Source: Ideonella alba
GTDB lineage: Bacteria > Pseudomonadota > Gammaproteobacteria > Burkholderiales > Burkholderiaceae_C
Reading direction: 5' to 3'
DNA length: 64,000 nucleotides
Assembly: GCF_018069875.1 (NCBI RefSeq)
Contig: NZ_JAGQDF010000005.1
Location: forward strand, 372,001-436,000
The position numbers and the translations under genes are program-made. Below, piece by piece: positions 39,580 to 48,691 of this stretch. Below the pieces are notes generated by a model. That model saw only the letters and a list, made by a program, of their open reading frames with translations. It searched no databases and was not told the DNA's origin. Positions within the stretch are counted from its first letter, which is position 1, and every line of letters begins with the position of its first letter.

Positions 39580-42500
39580 ATGAACCGATCCCATTCCCTC
39601 CAGGCCTGGTCGCTGGCCGGCGCTGCGCTGCTGGCTGCAGCCACCCACGCCTGGGCCGAGCCGGCGCAGTCGCCGCTGACCGCGCGCAGTGCGGCGCCGC
39701 CGCTGCCCAACCTGATGCTGACGATCGATGACTCGGGGTCGATGCTGTTCGACTTCATCCCCGAAGAGACGTTCACGGTCAATGGCAAGAGCGTCATCAT
39801 TGCCACCTCGCCCACCGACGCGAACCAGCGCTTCTGGCCGGTGGGTTACCCGAACGACAAGCGGCGCTCACCCTATCGCCAGTGGACCGACGGCAACTGG
39901 TACACCTTCTCGTACACCGTGGGCGGCGTCGTCACTGCGCTGGGACCGAACAAGGCGGCGGTGTTCGAGATGCAGTTCCGCTCGCCCGATGTCAACGCGC
40001 TCTACTACAACCCGGACATCTGGTACCGGCCCTGGAAGAACGTCGATGCGCTGCCCAACGACATGGCGAATTCGACCTACACCAACGCCCGGCTGGATCC
40101 GGTCTTCGATGCCACCAGTGTGCTGGACCTCAGCAAGATCTTCACCGGCAAGCAGACCTGGTGCACCAGCTACAAGGTTTGCGATGCCACGCCGACCTCG
40201 CGCAGCTTCAATCCGGCGATCTACTACCGGTTGAAGGATGGCTCTGTTGATCCCAACCAGAAGACGTCGTACACCTTCTACAACCTCAACACCACCAACG
40301 ACACGTCCGAACCTTATGCACCGGCCACCAAGCACGCCAACCGCAAGGATTGCGCCGGCTCGCGTTGCACCCAGGCCGAGGAACAGCAGAACTTCGCCAA
40401 CTGGTTCACCTACTACCGCCTGCGCGAGACCATGACCAAGGCGGCCATCAGCCGCTCGCTGGTCGACTACCAGGACAAGATCCGTGTCGGCTGGGCCCAG
40501 TTCAACGCCTACAACAACAGCTCAACCAAGACGCGTGTCCAGCAAGGCATCCAGCAGATGACGGCTGCACAGCTCAAGACGGTGCTGTCGGGCATCCACC
40601 AGGTGTCCTCCTTCGAGGGCACGCCCACGCGCAACGTGCTGGACGAGATCGGCCAGTACTTCCAGAAGGAGGACAGCAGCAACCCCTGGCTGGGCACGCC
40701 TGGTGACACGGCGTCGAGCAAGCTGTCGTGCCGTCGTTCGGCCAACTTCCTGTTGACCGATGGCTACTACAACGACACGTACACCGCCGCCGGCAATGCC
40801 GACGGCTCGAACGGACCGAAGTACGAGGGGAGCCTGAACCCCGACAACTACACCGACGTGCAGTACCTGGCCGTCCCGCCGTATTCCGACGGCACCACGC
40901 CTTACTCCGACACGCTGGCGGACGTTGCGATCAAGTACTTCAAGAACGACCTGCAGCCGGGCATTGCGAACCGGGTGCCGCCGGTCCAGGGTGACATCGC
41001 CTTCTGGCAGCACCTGACCCAGTACACGGTGGGTCTGGGCGTTGTGGGCACGCTGGATTCCACGGCCGCCAACAAGGCCACCACGCTGGCCCAGATCAAG
41101 AGCGGCGCGAAGAACTGGCCCGATCCATCGGCGGGCTCGGCCCAGAAGGTCGATGACCTCTGGCACGCAGCGGTCAACACCGGCGGCGATTTCTATTCGG
41201 CCAAGAGCTACGAGGACCTGTCCAAGGCCATGCGGGATGCGATCGGCAAGGCGATCTCGAAGACCGCGAAGGAAGCCGGCGTGTCGTTGAACTCCTCCAC
41301 CAAGGTGCTGGGGACCTACAAGTTCGTCCCGAAGTACCAGGCGGTGTCCTGGTACGGTGACCTGGAAGCCTATGCATTGACCGATGTCGGTGCAGAGAGC
41401 GGTGCGCCCGTCTGGAAGGCTTCACAGCCCAAGACGGCCACGAACAAGCCGGTGGAGTGGACGGCCCGCAACCTGCTGGTCTGGAACCCGGACGCCAAGA
41501 AGGCCACGCCCTTCACCTGGCCCAAGGTCTCCACCGATGGCATGGGTGCCACGAACGCTGCCGCGATGAAGATCGACGGCACTGTGGACGGCCCCACGCT
41601 GACCGACTGGGTGCGTGGTGACACCAGCAACGAGGCGGCCGACAAGCCCTACCGCACGCGCAGCGGCAACCGCTACCCGGACTTCGTCAATTCGCCACCG
41701 GTCTACGTCAAGGACCTGGTCCAACGGGATTATTCGGGCATCGATGCCGGATACACCACCTACCTGGCCTCCAAGGTCGACCGTACCAAGGGCGTGGTCT
41801 TCCTGGGCGGCAACGGTGGCATGCTGCACGCGTTCGACAGCAGCACCGGCGATGAGGTGATGGGCTTCCTGCCCTCGCCGGGTCTGCCCAAGCTGGCCAA
41901 GATCGCGGCCAAGAACTACGGCACCGAATCCAACTTCCACCAGTATGTGGTGGACGGCCCGCACATCGAGGCCGACGCCTACATCGTGACCCGCCGCGAC
42001 GCTGCAGCCAAGTGGGCCAATGTGGTGGTTGGCACCATGGGTGCGGGCGGCCGGGCGATCTATGCGCTGCATGTGCCGACGACCAACCCGACCGCACTGG
42101 ACGCCGACACCGTGCTGTGGCAGCGCTCCAGCACCGACGACCCCGACTTCGGCTACATGATGGGTGATGTCGCGGTTGGCAAGATCCAGGGCGGTACCGC
42201 GTCCGACGGCTGGAAGGTCTTTGTCGGCAACGGCATCGACAGCACCGACGGCAAGGCCGCGCTGATGATCATCGACCTGTCCACGGGTGCGGTGGACAAG
42301 GTGGTGCTGGATACCAGTGGTGGCAACGGCGCGATGGGTGTGTCGCTGGTGCGCAATGATCTGGGTGCCGTGATGGCCGCCTATGTGGGCGACATGAAGG
42401 GCCAGCTCTGGCGGGTCGAGTTCGCCTCGGCCACCAACAGTGCCACCTGGAAGGTGGGCTACGGCGGCAAGCCCCTGCTGCAGGCCTTTGACCCCGATGG

Positions 42501-43263
42501 CGTGACGCCGCAATCGATCACGACGGCCCCCTACAGCATGCCGTTCAAGTTCGGCAATGGCCAGCTCGTCGTGTTCGGCACGGGTCGCCTGCTGAACGAG
42601 ACCGACGCCGATTCCGCCCGCCAGCAGACGATCTACGGCGTGCTCGATCCCACGCCGGCCAAGGATTCGACCGACGGTCTGAGCAGCCCCTACTACGGCG
42701 GAACCGATATCCGCGGTGTGCTGTCCAAGCGCACCCTGGGTGCGGCCACGACCATCACGGTGGGCGGTGTCACCCGCACCTTCTACCCGATCGAGGGCGA
42801 GGACATGGACTGGAATGTCCGCAAGGGCTGGTACCTGGAGCTGACCAAGGCCGGGCAGCGGGTCATCTATCCGGTGCAGCCGATCTTCGATGACTACATC
42901 TTCGTGCAGAGCATGGTGCCGGCGCCGAAGGCGGCCGAGTGCGAGGTCACCAGCGGTTCGGGCACGAACTTCATCTTCCGTGCCCATGAAGGCCTGCCGC
43001 CCAAGGATCCCATCGTCGACACCAACAACGACGGCAAGATCGACGAGAACGACAAGCCGCTGGGTGCCTATGACGTGAACGCCGACGGCACCGACGGCCT
43101 GGTCGTGCCGCCCGACAGCGAATGCGTCGACGGCTTCAAGATCGTCTGGGACTTCGACACCGACCCGCGCGGCAAGGCCATCCGCCTGGCCTGCGGCACC
43201 ACGGCCCAGAAGGTCATTGACCGTGTCTGGCGCGAGATCGTCAACCCGCCGCAGCCCAAGTGA
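39580..43263 (+). CDS. pilY1: Type IV pilus tip adhesin/assembly protein PilY1
   Basis: This 1227-residue exported protein has a signal peptide ending THAWA near residue 26. An N-terminal von Willebrand A-like domain begins with the metal-site motif LTIDDSGSMLF (DxSxS near residues 50-56). The C-terminal half is the PilY1 beta-propeller (VFLGGNGGMLHAFDSSTGDE, VVVGTMGAGGRAIYALHV). Near the end DTNNDGKIDENDKP (about 1147-1160) is a calcium-loop sequence. PilY1 caps the pilus, mediates adhesion and modulates retraction and c-di-GMP signalling in Pseudomonas. ATG 39580 was chosen over 39556 because a GAGAGG ribosome site precedes it. Confidence 0.93.
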   Translation: MNRSHSLQAWSLAGAALLAAATHAWAEPAQSPLTARSAAPPLPNLMLTIDDSGSMLFDFIPEETFTVNGKSVIIATSPTDANQRFWPVGYPNDKRRSPYRQWTDGNWYTFSYTVGGVVTALGPNKAAVFEMQFRSPDVNALYYNPDIWYRPWKNVDALPNDMANSTYTNARLDPVFDATSVLDLSKIFTGKQTWCTSYKVCDATPTSRSFNPAIYYRLKDGSVDPNQKTSYTFYNLNTTNDTSEPYAPATKHANRKDCAGSRCTQAEEQQNFANWFTYYRLRETMTKAAISRSLVDYQDKIRVGWAQFNAYNNSSTKTRVQQGIQQMTAAQLKTVLSGIHQVSSFEGTPTRNVLDEIGQYFQKEDSSNPWLGTPGDTASSKLSCRRSANFLLTDGYYNDTYTAAGNADGSNGPKYEGSLNPDNYTDVQYLAVPPYSDGTTPYSDTLADVAIKYFKNDLQPGIANRVPPVQGDIAFWQHLTQYTVGLGVVGTLDSTAANKATTLAQIKSGAKNWPDPSAGSAQKVDDLWHAAVNTGGDFYSAKSYEDLSKAMRDAIGKAISKTAKEAGVSLNSSTKVLGTYKFVPKYQAVSWYGDLEAYALTDVGAESGAPVWKASQPKTATNKPVEWTARNLLVWNPDAKKATPFTWPKVSTDGMGATNAAAMKIDGTVDGPTLTDWVRGDTSNEAADKPYRTRSGNRYPDFVNSPPVYVKDLVQRDYSGIDAGYTTYLASKVDRTKGVVFLGGNGGMLHAFDSSTGDEVMGFLPSPGLPKLAKIAAKNYGTESNFHQYVVDGPHIEADAYIVTRRDAAAKWANVVVGTMGAGGRAIYALHVPTTNPTALDADTVLWQRSSTDDPDFGYMMGDVAVGKIQGGTASDGWKVFVGNGIDSTDGKAALMIIDLSTGAVDKVVLDTSGGNGAMGVSLVRNDLGAVMAAYVGDMKGQLWRVEFASATNSATWKVGYGGKPLLQAFDPDGVTPQSITTAPYSMPFKFGNGQLVVFGTGRLLNETDADSARQQTIYGVLDPTPAKDSTDGLSSPYYGGTDIRGVLSKRTLGAATTITVGGVTRTFYPIEGEDMDWNVRKGWYLELTKAGQRVIYPVQPIFDDYIFVQSMVPAPKAAECEVTSGSGTNFIFRAHEGLPPKDPIVDTNNDGKIDENDKPLGAYDVNADGTDGLVVPPDSECVDGFKIVWDFDTDPRGKAIRLACGTTAQKVIDRVWREIVNPPQPK

Positions 43264-43274
43264 GGAACGACAGC

Positions 43275-43724
43275 ATGACCCCTGAATCGTCGCCCGGCCG
43301 TCCCGGCCCCAGCGCCCGCGCGCCCGCCCGGGGCTTCACCCTGGTCGAGGTGCTGATCGTGGTGGCCATCCTGGGCATCCTGTCGGCCTTCGCCTACCCG
43401 GCGTATACCGAGCAGGTGGCGCGTGGCCGCCGCTCAGGGGCCCAGGCGGGGCTGATGGAAGCGGCACAGTGGATGCAGCGCTACTACGCGGCGCTGAACA
43501 CCTACAAGGACGCCGACAAGAAGATGCCCGATTCCTACAAGTCGATTCCCCGCGATGGTGGCGCCAAGACCTACACGGTGGAAGTGGCGGTGGGTTCGGA
43601 CGAGCGCAGTTACACCCTGACCGCCAAGCCGGTGACGGCCGACGCCAAGTGCGGCAACCTGACGCTCAATGACCTGGGGCAGAAGGGCAGCCAGTACGGC
43701 GACGTTCCCACCTGCTGGCGCTGA
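43275..43724 (+). CDS. pilE: Type IV pilin PilE
   Basis: This 149-residue prepilin has the classical site ARG|FTLVEVLIVVAILGILS with Glu5 and the PilE-type segment GAQAGLMEAAQWMQRYYAAL. A C-terminal cysteine pair (DAKCGN, PTCWR) is consistent with the pilin disulfide loop. ATG 43275 has a GAGGA ribosome site 8-9 nt upstream. A GTG at 43260 overlapping the pilY1 stop would add five residues and is also possible. PilE here is likely a minor pilin, since major pilins are usually found elsewhere. Confidence 0.88.
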   Translation: MTPESSPGRPGPSARAPARGFTLVEVLIVVAILGILSAFAYPAYTEQVARGRRSGAQAGLMEAAQWMQRYYAALNTYKDADKKMPDSYKSIPRDGGAKTYTVEVAVGSDERSYTLTAKPVTADAKCGNLTLNDLGQKGSQYGDVPTCWR

Positions 43725-43730
43725 GATCCA

Positions 43731-43749
43731 CCGGGCGCGTGGCGCCCGG
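43731..43749. terminator. Hairpin between pilE and nrdR
   Basis: Perfect 8-bp stem CCGGGCGC with its complement, GTG loop. The flanking CTGAG (43721-43725) and CTCAG (43751-43755) extend it imperfectly. It sits between convergent genes and lacks a T run. Confidence 0.6.
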
Positions 43750-43751
43750 CC

Positions 43752-44195
43752 TCAGATCTCCTTGATCAGCCGACTGAACTCGTCGACGTCCTCGAAGCTG
43801 CGGTAGACCGAGGCGAAGCGCACGTAGGCCACCTTGTCCAGGCGCTTGAGCTCGCGCATCACGAGCTCGCCCACGCGCGTGGACGGCACCTCGCGCAGGC
43901 CGCTGGCCAGCAGCTTCTCCTGGATGCGCTCCAGCGCGGCATCCACCTGTTCGATGCTCACCTGACGCTTGCGCAGCGCCAGGGTCATGGACGCGCGCAG
44001 CTTCTCGGGGTCGAACTCCACCCGCGCACCACCGCGCTTGACCACCGCCGGCAGCGAGATCTCGGCCCGCTCGTAGGTGGTGAAGCGCTTCTCGCAGCGG
44101 TGGCATTTGCGCCGCCGGCGCACCACGTCGCCCTCATCGGACTCCCGGGTCTCGACGACCTGGGTCTCGTCGTGTCCGCAGTAGGGGCAGCGCAT
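43752..44195 (-). CDS. nrdR: Transcriptional repressor NrdR
   Basis: This 147-residue regulator has a zinc ribbon ([32 protein letters not shown]) and an ATP-cone ([20 protein letters not shown]). NrdR senses dATP/ATP and represses ribonucleotide reductase genes by binding paired NrdR boxes. It lies 25 nt after glyA, a common order in betaproteobacteria. Confidence 0.96.
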   Translation of the reverse strand: MRCPYCGHDETQVVETRESDEGDVVRRRRKCHRCEKRFTTYERAEISLPAVVKRGGARVEFDPEKLRASMTLALRKRQVSIEQVDAALERIQEKLLASGLREVPSTRVGELVMRELKRLDKVAYVRFASVYRSFEDVDEFSRLIKEI

Positions 44196-44220
44196 CGCCG
44201 TCTCCGCCTGGGGATACCGA

Positions 44221-45480
44221 TCAGCGGTAGACCGGGAAGCGGCGGGTCAGCGCCGACACCTGCTCGCGCACGCGGGCGATGGTGGCCTCGTCGTGCGGGT
44301 TGTCCAGCACGTCGGCGATCAGGTGGGCCGTCTGACGGGCCTCCTCTTCCTGGAAGCCGCGCGTGGTCATCGCCGGCGTGCCCAGGCGGATGCCGCTGGT
44401 GACCATGGGCTTTTGTGGGTCGTTCGGGATGCCGTTCTTGTTGCAGGTCATGTGGGCGCGGCCCAGGATGGCCTCGGCCTCCTTGCCGGTCAGGCCCTTG
44501 GGACGCAGGTCCACCAGCATCACGTGGCTCTCGGTGCGGCCGCTGACGATGCGCAGGCCGCGCGCCTTCAGCGTCTCGGCCAGCACGGCGGCGTTTTTCA
44601 CCACCTGCTGCTGGTAGGCCTTGAACTCGGGCGACAGCGCCTCCTTGAAGGCCACCGCCTTGCCGGCGATCACGTGCATCAGCGGACCGCCCTGGATGCC
44701 GGGGAAGATCGCCGAGTTGATCTTCTTGGCCACCTCTTCACCGCGCATCAGGATGATGCCGCCACGCGGGCCGCGCAGGCTCTTGTGGGTGGTCGAGGTG
44801 ACCACGTCGGCGTGCGGCACCGGGTTGGGGTAGACGCCCGCGGCCACCAGGCCGGCGTAGTGCGCCATGTCGACCATGAAGTAGGCGCCGACGGCCTTGG
44901 CCACCTGGGCGAAACGCTCGAAGTCGATGCGCAGCGCGAAGGCCGATGCCCCGGCGATGATCAGCTTGGGCTTGTGCTCGTGGGCCAGCCGCTCCATCGC
45001 GTCGTAGTCGATGTCTTCCTGGGCATTCAGACCGTAGGACACCACCTTGAACCACTTGCCCGACATGTTCAGCGGCATGCCGTGCGTCAGGTGGCCACCT
45101 TCGGCCAGGCTCATGCCCATGATGGTGTCGCCCGGCTGCAGCAGGCCGAAGAACACCGCCTGGTTGGCCTGCGAGCCGCTGTTGGGCTGCACATTGGCGT
45201 ACTCGGCCCCGAAGAGCTGCTTGGCGCGGTCGATGGCGAGTTGCTCGACCACGTCGACGTTCTCGCAACCACCGTAGTAGCGCTTGCCCGGGTAGCCTTC
45301 GGCGTACTTGTTGGTCAGCTGCGAGCCCTGCGCAGCCATCACGGCCGGCGAGGTGTAGTTCTCGGAGGCGATCAGCTCGATGTGCTCTTCCTGGCGGCGG
45401 TTCTCGGCCTCGATGGCGGCGAACAGCTCCGGGTCGACACGGTCGATCGTCGATTGGGTGCGGTCGAACATGGATGTCAT
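44221..45480 (-). CDS. glyA: Serine hydroxymethyltransferase
   Basis: This 419-residue PLP enzyme interconverts serine and glycine with tetrahydrofolate. It has [20 protein letters not shown], the Schiff-base lysine in [14 protein letters not shown], and the folate/PLP-site segments [17 protein letters not shown] and [13 protein letters not shown]. The ATG at 45480 (MTSMFDR) was used, with an alternative three codons in. The gene is followed by nrdR. Two short hairpins lie in its 226-nt leader. Confidence 0.96.
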   Translation of the reverse strand: MTSMFDRTQSTIDRVDPELFAAIEAENRRQEEHIELIASENYTSPAVMAAQGSQLTNKYAEGYPGKRYYGGCENVDVVEQLAIDRAKQLFGAEYANVQPNSGSQANQAVFFGLLQPGDTIMGMSLAEGGHLTHGMPLNMSGKWFKVVSYGLNAQEDIDYDAMERLAHEHKPKLIIAGASAFALRIDFERFAQVAKAVGAYFMVDMAHYAGLVAAGVYPNPVPHADVVTSTTHKSLRGPRGGIILMRGEEVAKKINSAIFPGIQGGPLMHVIAGKAVAFKEALSPEFKAYQQQVVKNAAVLAETLKARGLRIVSGRTESHVMLVDLRPKGLTGKEAEAILGRAHMTCNKNGIPNDPQKPMVTSGIRLGTPAMTTRGFQEEEARQTAHLIADVLDNPHDEATIARVREQVSALTRRFPVYR

Positions 45481-45595
45481 CCTTGGTGTGGCGTGGCGCG
45501 GCCCGGCGCGATGGTCGCTGCATGGCGGCCATCGGCGGGTTGCCCAGGCGAACGGCAGTTCAGGGCCGCATCACATGTCGGCCCCCGCGCTTCCC

Positions 45596-45639
45596 GGTGG
45601 TGATCCACCTCGCAGCGGACGCCACCCGGGGAGGGTGGC
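45596..45639 (-). promoter_or_regulatory. Two adjacent hairpins in the glyA leader
   Basis: GGTGG-TGAT-CCACC (45596-45609) and GCCACCC with complement (45621-45639, GGGGA loop on the plus strand) lie 115-160 nt upstream of the glyA ATG and 70 nt after the end of the transglycosylase gene. They could form an end-of-transcript structure for the upstream gene or a glyA leader element. No known riboswitch consensus was recognised. Confidence 0.35.
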
Positions 45640-45706
45640 CGTCACGCCCTGTCGCCAGTCGCGCGTGATGTCGTGTTGTCAGCCCGCAGTGTAACGGGTG
45701 TGCCGC

Positions 45707-46585
45707 TCAGCCGGCCAGCGCCACCTGCTCGTGCACGGGGTCGGTGGTCAGCGGAGAACTGGCCGCGGCGGCGGCCGCAGGCGCACTGGCCGTGCTGGGC
45801 GCGGCGATCACGGTGTTCGGTGCCGTCACCGGCACGTTCTGGCCTGCCGCCACCGCCATCAGGTGACGGTGCTCTGAGAGCACCTTGCCGGCGTAGCCGC
45901 CGTCGTCGTCCAGGTTGGCCGCACCCACGTAGTAGCGCAGGCCGCCTTCCAGCGAGCCGGCACGCGCAATGCACTCGCGCAGCACGGCCACGCCCACGCG
46001 CAGGTTGCTCACCGGGTCGAAGGCGGCCAGGCGGCCGCCCATGGACTCGTACTTGTCGTTGTGCACACGGGTCATCACCTGCATCAGGCCCTGCGCGCCC
46101 ACCGGGCTCTGCGCAAACGGGTTGAAGCCCGATTCAATGGCCATGATGGCCAGCAGCAGCGTGGGCTCCAGGCCCGCGCGCTGGCCCACGGTCCAGGCTT
46201 CCTGCACCAGGCGGGCCACCGGCTCCGGCGCCACGCGGTAGCGGCGCGAGATCCACTGCGTGACGGCGGCCTGCGGCCGGTTCAGCGTGTGCACTTCGGT
46301 CGCCAGCGTGCGGACCATCGCCGGATCAGCCGGCATGTCCAGCAGTTCGGGGCCTTGCCGCTCGGCGTGACGCTCCTGCAGCCAGCCCAGGGCCTGCTGC
46401 TCGAAGCTGGTGCGCAGGTCGGCGCGCCCGGCCACGAAGGCCACGGCGGCCAGCACCAGCAGGCCCAGCAGCGCCAGCATATTGTGGCTGACCTCGAGCA
46501 GACCGCCGCCCACGTCGCGCAGGAACACGCCTGCGCTGTGGCGGCCAGCCTCGGTCACGTCCTTCCACCATCGTGAAAAGCGCAT
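45707..46585 (-). CDS. Membrane-anchored lytic transglycosylase (SLT domain)
   Basis: This 292-residue protein has one N-terminal membrane helix (residues 37-57, HNMLALLGLLVLAAVAFVAG) and an SLT domain with catalytic Glu in LLLAIMAIESGFNPFAQS and the conserved GAQGLMQVM, then NLRVGVAVLRE and GLRYYVGAAN. It cleaves peptidoglycan glycan strands in the periplasm, releasing 1,6-anhydro products. The C-terminal tail is Ala-rich. ATG 46585 was chosen because AAAGGA is properly spaced; ATG 46591 is two codons further out. Confidence 0.9.
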   Translation of the reverse strand: MRFSRWWKDVTEAGRHSAGVFLRDVGGGLLEVSHNMLALLGLLVLAAVAFVAGRADLRTSFEQQALGWLQERHAERQGPELLDMPADPAMVRTLATEVHTLNRPQAAVTQWISRRYRVAPEPVARLVQEAWTVGQRAGLEPTLLLAIMAIESGFNPFAQSPVGAQGLMQVMTRVHNDKYESMGGRLAAFDPVSNLRVGVAVLRECIARAGSLEGGLRYYVGAANLDDDGGYAGKVLSEHRHLMAVAAGQNVPVTAPNTVIAAPSTASAPAAAAAASSPLTTDPVHEQVALAG

Positions 46586-46844
46586 GTCCATCCTTTCGTC
46601 TGTACCACCGGTGGCGGGAGGGCCCAGGCCCCAGTGGCGGGGCGGCCGGTGGTGATAATCAGTGGTCGCGCGCCGCAGCGGCGGGCCATCGTGGGCCTTG
46701 TGTTCGCAGACCAGGCGTCGGGTTCCCTCCAGGCTGTTGTTGCATTCAGCAGGGGAAACCCGTATTCGAACGTCGGGGCGGATTGTAGGAAGCGTCAAAA
46801 TAACTGGTCAAGCATAAGGCCACTGAAATCAATAACAATTGGCT

Positions 46845-48395
46845 ATGAAATACAAGGACCTTCGCGACTTCATGGCGCAGCTCGAACACCGTGGCGAACT
46901 GCGCCGGGTCGCAGAGCCAGTGCTGGCGCGGCTTGAAATGACAGCACTCGCCGACCGCGTGCTGCGCGCCGGCGGCCCGGCGCTGTTGATCGAGAACACG
47001 CCTGGTTACAACATTCCGGTGCTGCTGAACCTGTTCGGCACGCCGCGCCGGGTGGCCTGGGGTCTGGGCGTGGACGATGTGGGCGCGCTGCGCGACGTGG
47101 GCCGCCTGCTGGCCGCACTGAAGGAGCCGGACCCGCCCCGTTCGCTGCGCGAGGCCGGACGCCTGTGGGACATGGCCAAGGCGCTGTGGGACATGAAGCC
47201 GGCGCGGGTCAGCAAGGGCGTCTGCCAGGAGATGGTGGTCGAGGGCGCCGAGGTGGACCTGGGCCGCTGGCCGGTGCAGACCTGCTGGCCCGGCGATGCT
47301 GCGCCGCTGATCACCTGGGGCCTGGTGGTCACCCGCGGTCCGCAGTCGGTGGCGCGGCCCCGCAGCCGGCAGAACCTGGGCATCTACCGTCAGCAGGTCA
47401 TCGGCCGGCGCGAGGTCATCATGCGCTGGCTGGCGCACCGTGGTGGCGCGCTGGATTTTCGCGAGTTCGCGGCGGCCAACCCAGGACAGCCGTTCCCGAT
47501 CGCCGTGGTGCTGGGGGCCGACCCGGCCACCACACTGGGTGCCGTGACCCCGGTGCCGGACACCTTGGGTGAGTACCAGTTTGCCGGCCTGTTGCGCGGC
47601 GGGCGGACGGAACTGGTCGACACCCAGGTGGGAGAGGGCGGTCTGTGGCTGCAGGTGCCGGCGCGCGCCGAGGTGGTCTTCGAGGGCCACATCCCGACCG
47701 CTGCCGACGGCTATGAAGGGGTGAGCGAGCAGGGTGTGCCGCTGAAGTCGATCGGCGGCTACCTGCACGCGCTCGAAGGTCCTTACGGCGACCACACCGG
47801 CTACTACAACGAGCAGGACTGGTTCCCGGTGCTGCGCATCGACCGCCTGACCCACCGCCGCGATCCGGTCTACCACAGCACCTACACCGGCAAGCCGCCC
47901 GATGAGCCGGCGGTGCTGGGCGTGGCGCTCAACGAGGTCTTCGTGCCGATCCTGCAGAAGCAGTTTCCGGAGATCGTCGACTTCTACCTGCCGCCCGAGG
48001 CCTGCAGCTACCGCATGGCGGTGGTCTCGATCCGCAAGGCCTACGCCGGCCACGCCAAGCGCGTGATGTTCGGGCTGTGGAGCTTCCTGCGCCAGTTCAT
48101 GTACACCAAGTTCATCGTCGTCGTCGACGACGACATCGACGTGCGCGACTGGAAGGAGGTGGTCTGGGCCATCACCACCCGCATGGACCCGGTGCGCGAC
48201 ACCACGCTGGTGGACGGCACGCCGATCGACTACCTGGATTTCGCCTCGCCGGTCAGCGGCCTGGGCGGCAAGATGGGGCTGGACGCCACCCACAAATGGC
48301 CGGGTGAAACCCAGCGCGAATGGGGCCGGGCGATCACCATGGACGGCGCGGTGCAGGAGCGCATGGACGCGCTGTATCAGCGGCTGTTTTCCTGA
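46845..48395 (+). CDS. ubiD: UbiD-family 4-hydroxy-3-polyprenylbenzoate decarboxylase
   Basis: This 516-residue enzyme removes the carboxyl group of the ubiquinone precursor using prenylated FMN supplied by UbiX. It begins [20 protein letters not shown]. It shows the UbiD motifs [20 protein letters not shown] (prFMN/metal contact), [19 protein letters not shown], and [20 protein letters not shown] with the ExxP segment. ATG 46845 was chosen over a TTG two codons upstream. The 250-nt region in front is AT-rich near 46780-46845, probably the promoter. Confidence 0.95.
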   Translation: MKYKDLRDFMAQLEHRGELRRVAEPVLARLEMTALADRVLRAGGPALLIENTPGYNIPVLLNLFGTPRRVAWGLGVDDVGALRDVGRLLAALKEPDPPRSLREAGRLWDMAKALWDMKPARVSKGVCQEMVVEGAEVDLGRWPVQTCWPGDAAPLITWGLVVTRGPQSVARPRSRQNLGIYRQQVIGRREVIMRWLAHRGGALDFREFAAANPGQPFPIAVVLGADPATTLGAVTPVPDTLGEYQFAGLLRGGRTELVDTQVGEGGLWLQVPARAEVVFEGHIPTAADGYEGVSEQGVPLKSIGGYLHALEGPYGDHTGYYNEQDWFPVLRIDRLTHRRDPVYHSTYTGKPPDEPAVLGVALNEVFVPILQKQFPEIVDFYLPPEACSYRMAVVSIRKAYAGHAKRVMFGLWSFLRQFMYTKFIVVVDDDIDVRDWKEVVWAITTRMDPVRDTTLVDGTPIDYLDFASPVSGLGGKMGLDATHKWPGETQREWGRAITMDGAVQERMDALYQRLFS

Positions 48396-48466
48396 GCCTG
48401 ATCAAGTCCTCTTCAAGGACGCGAATACCGCTTGCATCCGCCGCGCGCCGGGCGTAATCTTGCATC

Positions 48467-48608
48467 GCCGTCCACTGCGATGGCATCCCACCGGGCGCCA
48501 TTCCGGCGTCCCATGGAGCCCCGGCCCGATTACCGCCGGATCTCCACTGGGCAGTGAAGCTGCCCACAGGCCCCCCGGTCGTCATCGGCTTGGGGGGCTT
48601 CGTCGTTT
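48467..48608 (+). ncRNA. Candidate structured RNA (small RNA or leader) upstream of the DUF748 gene
   Basis: The 296-nt gap between ubiD and the DUF748 gene has no open frame of note but several perfect hairpins. CATCGC pairs with GCGATG (48463-48482), TGGGCAG with CTGCCCA (48548-48566, TGAAG loop) and GCCCCCC with GGGGGGC (48570-48598), the last followed by TTCGTCGTTT. A TTGCAT (48432-48437), 17-nt spacer and TAATCT (48455-48460) form a plausible promoter at the 5' side. It may be a small RNA or a long leader of the next gene. I could not match it to a known RNA family. Confidence 0.4.
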
Positions 48609-48691
48609 CTGGGGTATCTGCAGCGCGCGGCGGCGGGCACAGCCTGGGTCACGGATCGCGCAGAATCCTCTTTTCACCTGCGCTGTCGCCC

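Noticed and set aside
45481-45706. Glycine riboswitch upstream of glyA
   Set aside because: Hairpins are present, but the conserved glycine aptamer core sequences are not recognisable.
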